Shown: positions 8,947 to 16,485 of the stretch, in pieces
Layout of the letters: every line of letters starts with the position of its first letter
Position numbering within the stretch: position 1 is the first letter of the stretch
Origin: Rhodothermales bacterium
GTDB lineage: Bacteria > Bacteroidota > Rhodothermia > Rhodothermales > JAHQVL01
DNA: 64,000 nt
Direction of reading: 5' to 3'
Assembly: GCA_041391505.1 (NCBI GenBank)
Contig: JAWKNW010000014.1
Location: 62,001-126,000 of the forward strand
Notes under the pieces: model-generated
The model's input: only the letters and a program-made list of their open reading frames with translations
Databases searched by the model: none
Told to the model about the DNA's origin: nothing
Program-made: the position numbers and the translations under genes

Positions 8947-10188
8947 ATGAAAAAGAACATCGTCCTGGTAGGGACGCTCGACACGAAGGGCCCCGAGTTC
9001 GCCTATGTGCGCGACCGGATGCAGGCGCTCGGCCTCGCGACGACGGTGATCGACGCCGGCATCCTCGGTGAGCCGCTCGGCATCGTGCCCGACATCGACC
9101 ACGCCGAGGCGGCTAGGGCGGGCGGGACGACCATCGAGGCGCTGCAGAAGGCCGGCAGCCGCGGCAAGGCCGTCGCCGGCATGCGCGACGCGCTCCGCGC
9201 GCTCCTCCTCACGATGTACCGCGAGGGCAAACTCGACGGCATCTTCGGGATGGGCGGCGCCGAAGGCGCGGTGATGGGCGCGGCGTGCATGATGGCGCTG
9301 CCGCTCGGCGTTCCCAAGATCCTGCTGTCACCCATCGCCTCGGGCAAGCACTTTTTCGATCCGCTGGTGGGCACGAGCGACATCATGGTCGTGCACTCGG
9401 TGGTCGATATCCTCGGCCTGAACAACATCGCCACCACGATCTTCGACAACGCCGCCGCGGCGATGAAGGGGCTCGCGGAGCACGGCCACGCGTTGCCTCC
9501 GCCCCGGAAGGATCAGCGGTATGTCGCGGTCACCATGCTCGGCAACACGACGCGCGCCGTGATGGCGCTCAAGGATCGGCTGGCGGAAGACGGCTACGAG
9601 GCCGTCATCTTCCACTCGAACGGCGTCGGCGGCCCGGCGATGGAGGAGCTGGCCGAGGCGGGCCAGTTCGTCGGCGTGATCGATTACACCACGAATGAGG
9701 TGTACGACCCGCTCGTCGGCGGCATCCACGACGGGGGCCCGCACCGGCTCGAAGTGGTCGGCCGGCTCGGGCTGCCCCAGGTGATCGTGCCGGGCTGCAT
9801 CGACTTCAGCGTGTTCCACGCCGGCCACATCCCGGAGCCGCTCCAGGGCCGGCCGGTGTACGACCACAACCCCGAATACACCCTCGTGCGGACCTCGCAC
9901 GACGAGATGATCCAACTCGGCCGGATCTTCGCCGACAAACTCGCGCCGGCGAAGGGCCCGCTCCGGATCATGATGCCCACGCTCGGGCTGTCGATCCCCA
10001 GCGTGAAGCCGAACGGCGTCTTCTGGAATCCCGACGCCGACGCCGCCTTTCTGGCGACGTTGCGGGAAAACCTGGGTGCGCGCCGGCCGGATGTCCCGAT
10101 CGACACCTATGCATACCACGTAAACGATCCCGCCTTCGGCGTCCTCGTCGCCGAGGCCTTCCTCGGCCTGATCTCGGGCGCCTCGTAA
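8947..10188 (+). CDS. Tm-1-like ATP-binding domain protein (UPF0261 family)
   Basis: 413 residues from the ATG at 8947. The open frame extends upstream, but that part runs through the epimerase gene in another frame and lacks family similarity, while the product from here starts with the family signature IVLVGTLDTKGPEFAYVRD. Further blocks are GIFGMGGAEGAVMG, GTSDIMVVHSVVDI, GNTTRAV, FHSNGVGGPAMEEL and a C-terminal HVNDPAFG. The N-terminal half is the nucleotide-binding part known from the tomato Tm-1 resistance protein; bacterial members lie in catabolic operons and lack an assigned reaction. The start codon is flush against a heptad repeat. Confidence 0.85.
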   Translation: MKKNIVLVGTLDTKGPEFAYVRDRMQALGLATTVIDAGILGEPLGIVPDIDHAEAARAGGTTIEALQKAGSRGKAVAGMRDALRALLLTMYREGKLDGIFGMGGAEGAVMGAACMMALPLGVPKILLSPIASGKHFFDPLVGTSDIMVVHSVVDILGLNNIATTIFDNAAAAMKGLAEHGHALPPPRKDQRYVAVTMLGNTTRAVMALKDRLAEDGYEAVIFHSNGVGGPAMEELAEAGQFVGVIDYTTNEVYDPLVGGIHDGGPHRLEVVGRLGLPQVIVPGCIDFSVFHAGHIPEPLQGRPVYDHNPEYTLVRTSHDEMIQLGRIFADKLAPAKGPLRIMMPTLGLSIPSVKPNGVFWNPDADAAFLATLRENLGARRPDVPIDTYAYHVNDPAFGVLVAEAFLGLISGAS

Positions 10189-10191
10189 GTA

Positions 10192-10262
10192 CCGGCGGAC
10201 GGCTGTCCGCCTCACCGCCAACCCGTACGGGCGGACGGCCGTCCGCCCTACCGCCAACCATC
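10192..10262. repeat. Two tandem near-perfect hairpins between operon genes
   Basis: Two copies of a unit of about 35 bp, each a perfect inverted repeat of the GGCGGACGGC/GTCCGCC type followed by ACCGCCAACC. The first stem carries GGCTGTCC, the second GGCCGTCC, so the change lies in the turn. There is no T-run. Placed inside the operon, they could stabilise the upstream mRNA or be a short dispersed palindromic repeat. Confidence 0.7.
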
Positions 10263-10271
10263 GTACATACC

Positions 10272-11201
10272 ATGCATCACGACCTAGACGCACGCAATCC
10301 CAAACCCGTCGCCCCGATCACCACGGGCGACGAGGCCTTCCGCAAGAAGTTTATCTCCTGGCAGCTGGCCGACCTGTCGTATGTCGACATCAACGAGTAC
10401 CTGAAGGAAAAGGACATCGTCCTTGTCCCGATGGCCAGCACCGAACAGCACGGACCGCACCTCCCGCTCTGGACCGATACCATCACCGCGATGGAAATCT
10501 CCCGGCGCGTGTCGGAGATGATCGGCGTGCTTCGTACGCCCCCGATCTGGATGGGCTATTCGCCCCAGCACATGAGCGGCCCGGGCGAAGGCCGCGGCAC
10601 CATCACGGTCCGCAGCTCGACCCTCCTCGCCGTCATGTACGACGTCGCGCGGAGCCTCATCCACCACGGGTTCAACAAGATCATCTTCATCAACGGCCAC
10701 GGCTCGAACATCAAGGTGGTCGACCCGATCCTGCGCAAGCTGCGTTACGAGACCGGCGCGCTGATCAGCTTCGTGAAGCCGTACATGGAGAACTACGTCG
10801 GCCTGATGAAGGGCCTGCTGGAAAACCCGCCCGAAGAAACGCCGGGCTGGCACGCCAGCGAGCTCGAAACGTCGCAGGACATGGCGTGGGACCCGACCAT
10901 CGTCCGCATGGAGCGCGCTTCGAACACGAAGGCGCACATCCCGGGCTGGCTGCCGAAGTCGTTCGAGAAGAAGGACGGCATGCCGGACGTGGAATTCGAC
11001 GGCTTCAAGTACTTCACCTTCCCGATGGACCATCACGAGTTCATCGAAAGCGGGACGATCGGTAATCCGATGCGCGCCACGCCGGAGAAAGGGGAGGAGG
11101 CGTTCCGCCGCTATTCCGAACACGTCGCGCGCGGCGTGCTCGAACTGATCAAGGTGAAGGTCGAGGTCAAGAACCGCGAGTTCGTCGATCGCGTGCTCTG
11201 A
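10272..11201 (+). CDS. Creatininase-family amidohydrolase
   Basis: 309 residues. Metal-site residues of the creatininase family are present in order: Glu58 and His60 in STEQHGPHLPLWTD, Asp69, His143 in FINGHGSN, and His194/Glu197 in HASELETS. The family hydrolyses cyclic or linear amides (creatinine, formamidopyrimidine intermediates), and related enzymes act in several sugar-derived cofactor pathways. Here it probably opens or cleaves an amide or lactone-like intermediate of the operon pathway. Fifth gene of the cluster; a long hairpin follows it. Confidence 0.85.
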   Translation: MHHDLDARNPKPVAPITTGDEAFRKKFISWQLADLSYVDINEYLKEKDIVLVPMASTEQHGPHLPLWTDTITAMEISRRVSEMIGVLRTPPIWMGYSPQHMSGPGEGRGTITVRSSTLLAVMYDVARSLIHHGFNKIIFINGHGSNIKVVDPILRKLRYETGALISFVKPYMENYVGLMKGLLENPPEETPGWHASELETSQDMAWDPTIVRMERASNTKAHIPGWLPKSFEKKDGMPDVEFDGFKYFTFPMDHHEFIESGTIGNPMRATPEKGEEAFRRYSEHVARGVLELIKVKVEVKNREFVDRVL

Positions 11202-11235
11202 TCGCCTTCTCTTTTTTTGCTCGTTAAACGTCCTC

Positions 11236-11274
11236 GCGTTGCGTGCTGGGTCCAGCGGGTCCAGCACGCAACGC
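11236..11274. terminator. 14-bp perfect hairpin between creatininase and GntR genes
   Basis: Arms GCGTTGCGTGCTGG (11236-11249) and CCAGCACGCAACGC (11261-11274) pair perfectly around an 11-nt loop. No T-run follows on either strand, so Rho-independent termination is uncertain. It could lower read-through into the regulator, stabilise the operon mRNA, or be a protein site. The apparent upstream TTG start of the regulator frame lies inside this stem, an argument against that start. Confidence 0.55.
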
Positions 11275-11295
11275 AGTACGCTTTGGTTGACGCTT

Positions 11296-11982
11296 ATGCC
11301 TTCACGTCCCGCCATCCGCCCCCGATCGCCTCGCTCGGACGAGCCGCGCCGGCTCAGCGAAGTCGCCTACGAGCGCCTCCGCGACGCCATCACGCGCGGC
11401 GACCTCCCGCCGGGCACGCCGCTGGCCGAGAACACGCTGTCGGCTGAAATGAACATCAGCCGGACGCCCGTCCGCGAGGCGCTGCAGCAGCTGGCGCAGG
11501 AGGGGCTCGTGCAGGTGATCCCGGGGCGCGCGGTCACGGTCGCGGCTCCGTCGATGGAGGAGGTGATGAACGTGGTGCATATGCGCGCGTTGCTGGAGCC
11601 CGAGGTGTCGCGTCTCGCCGCGCTGTCGGCCTCAGCGCAGGACATCGCGGCGATGCAGGATGCCGTCGTGGCGATGGCGGAGGCCGCCGACGCCGGCGAC
11701 CGCGCCCGCTGGTCGCAGGCCGACACCCGGTATCACGAGACGCTGTGCGGGGCGTGCAAGAATACGCTGCTGGGCCGGCTGGCCATGCAGATGCGGAATC
11801 GGATCCATTATATGATCAACGACCCGCAGACCGCGCCTACCCGCGTCCGCACCTGCACCGACGAGCACCAGCTCATCATCGACGCCATCGCCCGCCGCGA
11901 CGCCGACGCGGCCGAAGCCGCCACCCGCGAGCACATCGGGAAGCTGCGAAAGAGCCTGTTTGAGCGGTTTGCGCATCTTTGA
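11296..11982 (+). CDS. GntR-family transcriptional regulator, FCD subfamily
   Basis: 228 residues from the ATG at 11296. The N-terminal winged helix (about 18-85) has LSEVAYERLRDAITRGDLPPG and NISRTPVREALQQLAQEGLV, the typical FadR-type recognition segment. The C-terminal all-helical FCD domain (about 95-220) carries the expected metal/ligand residues in DTRYHETL, DEHQLIIDAI and TREHIGKL. It probably senses a sugar acid or related acid and controls the operon that precedes it; the GTATAC palindrome at 5091-5100 is the best candidate target. An earlier in-frame TTG at 11239 was rejected because it falls inside a hairpin. Confidence 0.85.
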   Translation: MPSRPAIRPRSPRSDEPRRLSEVAYERLRDAITRGDLPPGTPLAENTLSAEMNISRTPVREALQQLAQEGLVQVIPGRAVTVAAPSMEEVMNVVHMRALLEPEVSRLAALSASAQDIAAMQDAVVAMAEAADAGDRARWSQADTRYHETLCGACKNTLLGRLAMQMRNRIHYMINDPQTAPTRVRTCTDEHQLIIDAIARRDADAAEAATREHIGKLRKSLFERFAHL

Positions 11983-11987
11983 GCAGC

Positions 11988-12335
11988 CGATGGCGGCCTT
12001 CGGCCGCGGTCATTGGCGGCCTTTGGCCGCAGTCATTAGGTGCTTCGCACGAGGTCATTGGTCATTGGCGGCTTTTGGCCGCGGTCATTAGGTGCTTTGC
12101 ACGGGGTCATTGGTCATTGGTGGCTTTTGGCCGCGGTTAGTACGTGCTTTGCGCGGGGTCATTGGTCATTGGTGGCTTCTGGCCGCGGTTAGTACGTGCT
12201 TTGCGCGGGGTCATTGGTCATTGGTGGCTTCTGGCCGCGGTTAGTACGTGCTTCGCACGGGGCATTGGTCATTGGCGGCTTTTGGCCGCGGTTAGTACGT
12301 GCTTTGCACGGGGTCATTGGTCATTGGAGCGAAGC
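11988..12335. repeat. 52-bp tandem array of hairpins and GGTCATT heptads
   Basis: About six units. Each contains two GGTCATT heptads, a GCGGCC-TTYG-GGCCGC-like hairpin (variants GGCGGCTTTTGGCCGC and GGTGGCTTCTGGCCGC), GTTAGTAC or GTCATTAG, and a small GTGC-TTYG-GCAC hairpin. Units around 12144 and 12196 are 52 bp apart and nearly identical; earlier units are more divergent. Open frames through it show a repeated peptide, but this is a shadow of the repeat. The array starts within a few bases of the GntR stop codon. Confidence 0.85.
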
Positions 12336-12373
12336 AGCGTGGGCTGCGGGTGCCGGCTGGCGATTTTCATTTT

Positions 12374-12394
12374 ACGATTTACGATTTACGATTT
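12374..12394. repeat. Three ACGATTT heptads next to a start codon
   Basis: Three exact 7-bp units ACGATTT, preceded by a related CGATTTTCATTT segment and followed by CCTCC and the ATG at 12400. The same arrangement (heptads, a pyrimidine run, ATG) recurs at 29949-29990. Confidence 0.7.
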
Positions 12395-12399
12395 CCTCC

Positions 12400-13122
12400 A
12401 TGCTTCGTCCGCTTCGAAAAGCTGTTGACTATGCCCGGACCTTCGGCTTCCCGGCCGAGGTGCGGCAGACGATGCAGGCGGTGCGTAGCCGGCGGCTGAC
12501 GTACCTCTCTCAGCGAAAGCTGAACGCGCTGGCGGAGCAGATCCTGCGGATCGAGAAAAGCCGGATTCCGGGGGCTATCCTCGAGGCCGGCTGTGCGATG
12601 GGGGGCTCGGCGATTCTTTTCGCCTCGGCCAAATCGCCGACGCGCCCGCTGCGGGTGTACGATGTGTTCGGGATGATCCCGCCGCCCTCGGAGGCCGACG
12701 GCCAGGACGTGCACGAGCGGTATGAGGTGATCAAGGAAGGCAAGGCGAAAGGCCTGGGTGGCGACGTCTACTACGGGTATCGCGACGACCTGTACGACGC
12801 GGTCCACGCCTCATTCGGGGCGCTGGGGTATCCGCCGGCGCCGAACCGCATCGAATTAATCAAGGGGCTGGTGCAGGATACGCTGGTCGTCGACGGCCCC
12901 GTCGCGCTCGCCCATATCGACGTCGACTGGTACGACCCGGTCATGACCTGCCTCGAGCGCATCACGCCGCACCTCGCCCTGGGCGGGGCGCTGATTCTGG
13001 ACGACTACCAGGATTGGTCGGGCTGCCGGAAGGCGACGGACGACTACTTCGCCGGCCAGGACCGGTCGCGGTTCGTGTTTGACACCTCGCCGGGGTCGCT
13101 GGTGGTGACGCGGGTGGGGTGA
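12400..13122 (+). CDS. TylF/MycF-type SAM-dependent methyltransferase
   Basis: 240 residues. The SAM-binding motif is EAGCAMGGSA at 62-71. Metal-binding acidic residues typical of the macrocin O-methyltransferase family are Asp174 and Asp176 in HIDVDWYDP and Asp201/Asp202 in LILDDYQDW. Likely O-methylates a sugar hydroxyl in a polysaccharide or glycolipid. The frame is open further upstream only because it runs through the tandem repeat; the ATG at 12400 gives a normal N-terminus, so it is preferred. It converges with the DtxR gene 14 bp downstream. Confidence 0.8.
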   Translation: MLRPLRKAVDYARTFGFPAEVRQTMQAVRSRRLTYLSQRKLNALAEQILRIEKSRIPGAILEAGCAMGGSAILFASAKSPTRPLRVYDVFGMIPPPSEADGQDVHERYEVIKEGKAKGLGGDVYYGYRDDLYDAVHASFGALGYPPAPNRIELIKGLVQDTLVVDGPVALAHIDVDWYDPVMTCLERITPHLALGGALILDDYQDWSGCRKATDDYFAGQDRSRFVFDTSPGSLVVTRVG

Positions 13123-13136
13123 AGGGGGTGGCGTCG

Positions 13137-13787
13137 CTACGCCATCACCACAAACACATTCGACGCCACGGCATAGCCCACCGTGTGGGTCTTCTCGCCG
13201 ATGCGGACGTCCAGCGGGCCGTTAAACGGGGCTTTTTCCACGATCTCGATCTCGGCGCGGGGCATCAGACCGAGGTCCTCCAGGTAGTGCAGCAGCTCGG
13301 GGTCGGCGTCGGAGACGCGGCGGATGACGACGGGTTGGCCTACGGGCATCAGGGTGAGGGGGGCGTCTTCGATGGCCTCGACGTGGCCGTCGCGTGTCGG
13401 GATCGGGTCGCCGTGCGGGTCGTGGGTCGGGAACCCCAGCATTTCCTCGATCTTGCTCTCGAACTCCTCGGAGATGTGGTGTTCGAGGTGCTCGGCCTCG
13501 TCGTGGAGCTGTTCCCAGCCGTAGCCCATTACCTCTTTCAGGTAGAGTTCGAGCAGGCGGTGGTGCCGGATGATCTCCAGCGCGATCTTGCTGCCGGCCG
13601 GCGTGAGCGTCACGCCCTTGTAGGACTGGTGCTCCACGAGCCCCATCTGCGCCAGCCGCTTGACCATGTTGGTCACGGAAGCCGCCGCCACGTCCAGCGT
13701 GCGCGCGATGTCCGTGGTGGACGCGGCGCCGTTTTGCTGGAGCTTGTAGATGGTTTTCAGGTAATCCTCGACGGCCTGACTGAGCAT
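13137..13787 (-). CDS. DtxR/MntR-family metal-dependent repressor
   Basis: 216 residues. Winged helix at about 1-65 (SQAVEDYLKTIYKLQ, TTDIARTLDVAAASVTNMVKRL), dimerisation/metal domain at 70-140, and a C-terminal SH3/FeoA-like domain at about 145-216. Candidate metal ligands are Asp8, His76, Glu99, Glu102 and His103, the same spacing as MntR, so Mn or Fe sensing is plausible. It is divergent from the ZIP-permease fusion gene with a 196-bp spacer and probably controls it. No DtxR-box palindrome could be assigned with confidence. Confidence 0.85.
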   Translation of the reverse strand: MLSQAVEDYLKTIYKLQQNGAASTTDIARTLDVAAASVTNMVKRLAQMGLVEHQSYKGVTLTPAGSKIALEIIRHHRLLELYLKEVMGYGWEQLHDEAEHLEHHISEEFESKIEEMLGFPTHDPHGDPIPTRDGHVEAIEDAPLTLMPVGQPVVIRRVSDADPELLHYLEDLGLMPRAEIEIVEKAPFNGPLDVRIGEKTHTVGYAVASNVFVVMA

Positions 13788-13983
13788 GGCAAGGATCGGG
13801 AATGTCGCACGGGATTGAGCCGGTCAGCCTACACGCCGGCGGCACGTTTTGATCCGGACCGGAAGAAGGATAATACGAGATCGGCAAAGCCGGCTGCGCG
13901 GCGGGGATGGGGGGCGTGAGAACGCAACCTGCGCTGGCGAGTGTAAGAAACCACCGCCGATTTTTCCCTGTTCGCCGCCCTGC

Positions 13984-15834
13984 ATGTTCCTCGCTTCCAG
14001 CCTCATCGCGCTGTTCCTCGGCCCGCTCCTCTACCGCATTTTTGAGCCCCGACGGCATTTTTACGAAGTGCTGGACGGCTTTGTGGTGGTGGTCATCACC
14101 GGCATCGTGCTGCTCGAACTGCTTCCCGACGTGGTCGGCGGCGGGGTGTTTCTGAGCATCGTGTTCGTTCTGCTCGGCCTGGTCGGCCCTACGCTGCTCG
14201 AGAAGGCGTTCCATAACGCGGAGCGGCAGGTGCACCGCGCGGCGCTGTTGCTGGGCATCGCCGGCCTGTTGCTCCATGCCTTCGTCGATGGCTTCGCGCT
14301 TCGGGAAGTGCCGGACGCGACGGGCCCGTGGGCCACGCTGTTGCCGCTGGGCGTCGCCATCCACCGGGTGCCGGTGGCGATGACGCTCTGGTGGCTCCTC
14401 TATCCGCGCTTCGGGACACTCGTCTCCGCGCTCGTGCTGGCCCTGATGGGGGCGGGCACCGTGGCGGGTTATGCGGCGGGGCCGGATCTCGAACCGCTTC
14501 TCGCCGGCCAGGGCATCACCCTGTTCCGCGCCCTGGTGGCCGGCTCCATCCTGCACGTCATCTTTCACCGCCCGCACGTGGCGCACGAGCACCACGATCA
14601 TGCCCACGGGCATCACCACCCCCACCATAACCACGCCTTCCAGTGGTTCGAGGGCGCGGGCAACCTGCTCGGTCTGGCCGTGCTCGGCGTCCTGGTCGTG
14701 CTGCATGTCGACGCGCACGGCAGCGAAAACGGCATCCACGCGCTGTATATGTCGGTCGCCCGCACCTTCTGGAGCCTCGCGCTCGAAAGCGCGCCGGCGC
14801 TGCTGCTCGCCTACCTCAGCGGCGGCTTGATCTCGGCGTTTTTGCCGAAGGCGTCGGTGCGATGGATGCGGAGCGGCCGGCCGCTGGGACAGGCGCTCAA
14901 GGGCATGGCCGTCGGGCTCCCGCTGCCGATATGCACCTGCGGGGTGCTGCCGCTGTACCGGACGCTCATACGCCAGGGCGCGCCGGCGTCAGCGGCCATG
15001 GCGTTCCTGATCGCGACGCCCGAACTGGGGATCGACGCGCTCCTCATCTCCATCCCGCTGCTCGGAGGAGAGATGACCATGGTGCGCCTCGGCGCGGCCG
15101 CCCTCATCGCGCTGGCGGTGGGATGGGGCGTCGGGACGTTCGCCCGGCACACCACCAATCCGTATGCGGAGAGCGCGGATGCCGAGCGGCCGCCGGCGCC
15201 GTGGCGCGAGCGTCTCCGCGCCGGCATCAAGGAAGGCTTCGTCGGGCTGGTTGACGACACCGGGCCGTGGATCCTTACCGGCCTCCTCATCGCCGCCATC
15301 GCGCAGCCCATCCTCGAACAGGGCTGGCTCGGTTCGATTTCCGGGGTGGCCCAGGTGGCCCTCTTCGCGCTGATCGGGTTGCCGGTCTATGTGTGCGCCT
15401 CAGGCGCCACGCCCATCGTGGCCATGCTGCTGGTGAGCGGCGTGTCGCCGGGGGCGGCGCTGGCGTTTCTGCTCACCGGGCCGGCGACGAACATCAGCAC
15501 ATTCGGCATCCTCAGCGGACTCCACGGCCGGCGCGTCGCCATCGTCTTCGGCGCGGCCACGAGCCTCGTCGCCATCCTGCTCGGCGTGGCGGTCAATACC
15601 TGGTTCGGCGGCATCCATCTGCTCACGCGGGCGGAACTCGACCTCGACCAGGCCGGCTGGCTGCAACGCATCAGCCTCGTGCTGCTACTGGGGCTGTTCC
15701 TCGCGTCGCTCGTCCGCCGCGGCGCCCGGGCGTTTATGGGCGAGGTGTTCGAGAGCTTTCGGTACACCTCCGTCGAGGCGCACCAGGCCCATCAGCCGGC
15801 GTGCGCCGACGGCGCCTGCGCCTGCAGAACATGA
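13984..15834 (+). CDS. ZIP-like domain fused to SO_0444-type metal efflux permease
   Basis: 616 residues from the ATG at 13984; the 45 codons upstream are charged, lack a hydrophobic start and look untranslated. The N-terminal 190 residues resemble a ZIP transporter (HAFVDGFALR near 96, AIHRVPVAMTLWW near 126). A histidine-rich stretch with more than ten His follows at about 195-215. Residues about 255-590 are a permease of the SO_0444/ArsP type with the conserved PLPICTCGVLPLYR (CxC near 317-319) and two GPATNIST/ATPELG half-repeats. The tail is cysteine-rich (CADGACACRT). Likely exports Zn, Cu or similar ions across the inner membrane; the direction is inferred from the permease family. Divergent from the DtxR-type regulator. 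Confidence 0.8.
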   Translation: MFLASSLIALFLGPLLYRIFEPRRHFYEVLDGFVVVVITGIVLLELLPDVVGGGVFLSIVFVLLGLVGPTLLEKAFHNAERQVHRAALLLGIAGLLLHAFVDGFALREVPDATGPWATLLPLGVAIHRVPVAMTLWWLLYPRFGTLVSALVLALMGAGTVAGYAAGPDLEPLLAGQGITLFRALVAGSILHVIFHRPHVAHEHHDHAHGHHHPHHNHAFQWFEGAGNLLGLAVLGVLVVLHVDAHGSENGIHALYMSVARTFWSLALESAPALLLAYLSGGLISAFLPKASVRWMRSGRPLGQALKGMAVGLPLPICTCGVLPLYRTLIRQGAPASAAMAFLIATPELGIDALLISIPLLGGEMTMVRLGAAALIALAVGWGVGTFARHTTNPYAESADAERPPAPWRERLRAGIKEGFVGLVDDTGPWILTGLLIAAIAQPILEQGWLGSISGVAQVALFALIGLPVYVCASGATPIVAMLLVSGVSPGAALAFLLTGPATNISTFGILSGLHGRRVAIVFGAATSLVAILLGVAVNTWFGGIHLLTRAELDLDQAGWLQRISLVLLLGLFLASLVRRGARAFMGEVFESFRYTSVEAHQAHQPACADGACACRT

Positions 15835-15902
15835 GAACCGGAAACGTTCCGGTGGCACCGGCGTCTCTACCCACACGCACCAATCGACGATTCACCCCTG
15901 CC

Positions 15903-16205
15903 ATGAGCGAAACCGCTGCCGCATCGAACGATGCACCCGAAGCGACCGAAACCAGTGAAAAGCGCCCGATCGTCACGCCGCGCCGGATCGCGGCCGTGGC
16001 GTTTATCGCCGTGCTCGTCCTCCTCATGCTTCGGACCGTGCTCGATCCCTATGGCGACAAAGGCTATGTCGAGATCTCACACGGCAACCACGTCCACTAC
16101 GTGCCGGAAGACCGCAATCCCAACGTGTCCATCTCCAACTTCCCCTCGCGCCCCCCGGCCCCGGACGAACGCATCCTCCCCAACGGCCAGATCGTGAAGA
16201 AGTAA
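15903..16205 (+). CDS. Small single-pass membrane protein, function unknown
   Basis: 100 residues from the ATG at 15903. A hydrophilic N-terminus rich in Ala, Thr and Glu is followed by one membrane helix (about 27-45, IAAVAFIAVLVLLMLRTVL) and a C-terminal tail with HGNHVHYVPEDRNPN and a proline-rich end. The His-rich motif and its position 68 bp after the metal permease suggest a metal-binding accessory, but I do not recognise the family. The frame and codon use look coding; the upstream extension is a shadow of the permease gene. Confidence 0.65.
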   Translation: MSETAAASNDAPEATETSEKRPIVTPRRIAAVAFIAVLVLLMLRTVLDPYGDKGYVEISHGNHVHYVPEDRNPNVSISNFPSRPPAPDERILPNGQIVKK

Positions 16206-16229
16206 GCGTCGGATTGGTGTGGTCTTGCC

Positions 16230-16485
16230 CCCCCGGTCGTTACTCCTCCCCGTTCGTCATTCCCCGGTCGTTACCTCTCCCCGTTCGTCATCCCCGTTCG
16301 TTACCTCTCCCCGTTCGTCATCCCCCGTTCGTTACCTCTCCCCGTTCGTCATCCCCGTTCGTTACCTCTCCCCGTTCGTCATCCCCCGTTCGTTACCTCT
16401 CCCCGTTCGTTACCTCTCCCCGTTCGTCTTTCCCCGGTCGTCACCCCTCCCAGTTCGTCATCCCCAACTCGATTGGGGATCCAGC
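16230..16485. repeat. CCCCGTTCGT tandem array ending in a CCCCAA/TTGGGG palindrome
   Basis: Alternating segments CCGTTCGTTACCTCTCC and CCGTTCGTCATCC repeat about five times with small slips in C-run length (period about 30-31). The right end has CCCCAACTCGATTGGGGATCC, a hairpin. On the minus strand this reads GGATCCCCAATCGAGTTGGGG followed by GATGACGAAC-type units, reminiscent of palindromic elements that insert at gene ends in other bacteria. The end of the element overlaps the last codons and stop of the minus-strand metallophosphatase gene. Confidence 0.75.

Noticed and set aside
12144..12428. Plus-strand open frames with a repeated WLLAAVSTCFARG-like peptide
   Set aside because: The peptide repeats because the DNA repeats every 52 bp; no start context, no fold, and GTCATTGG-type heptads explain it.
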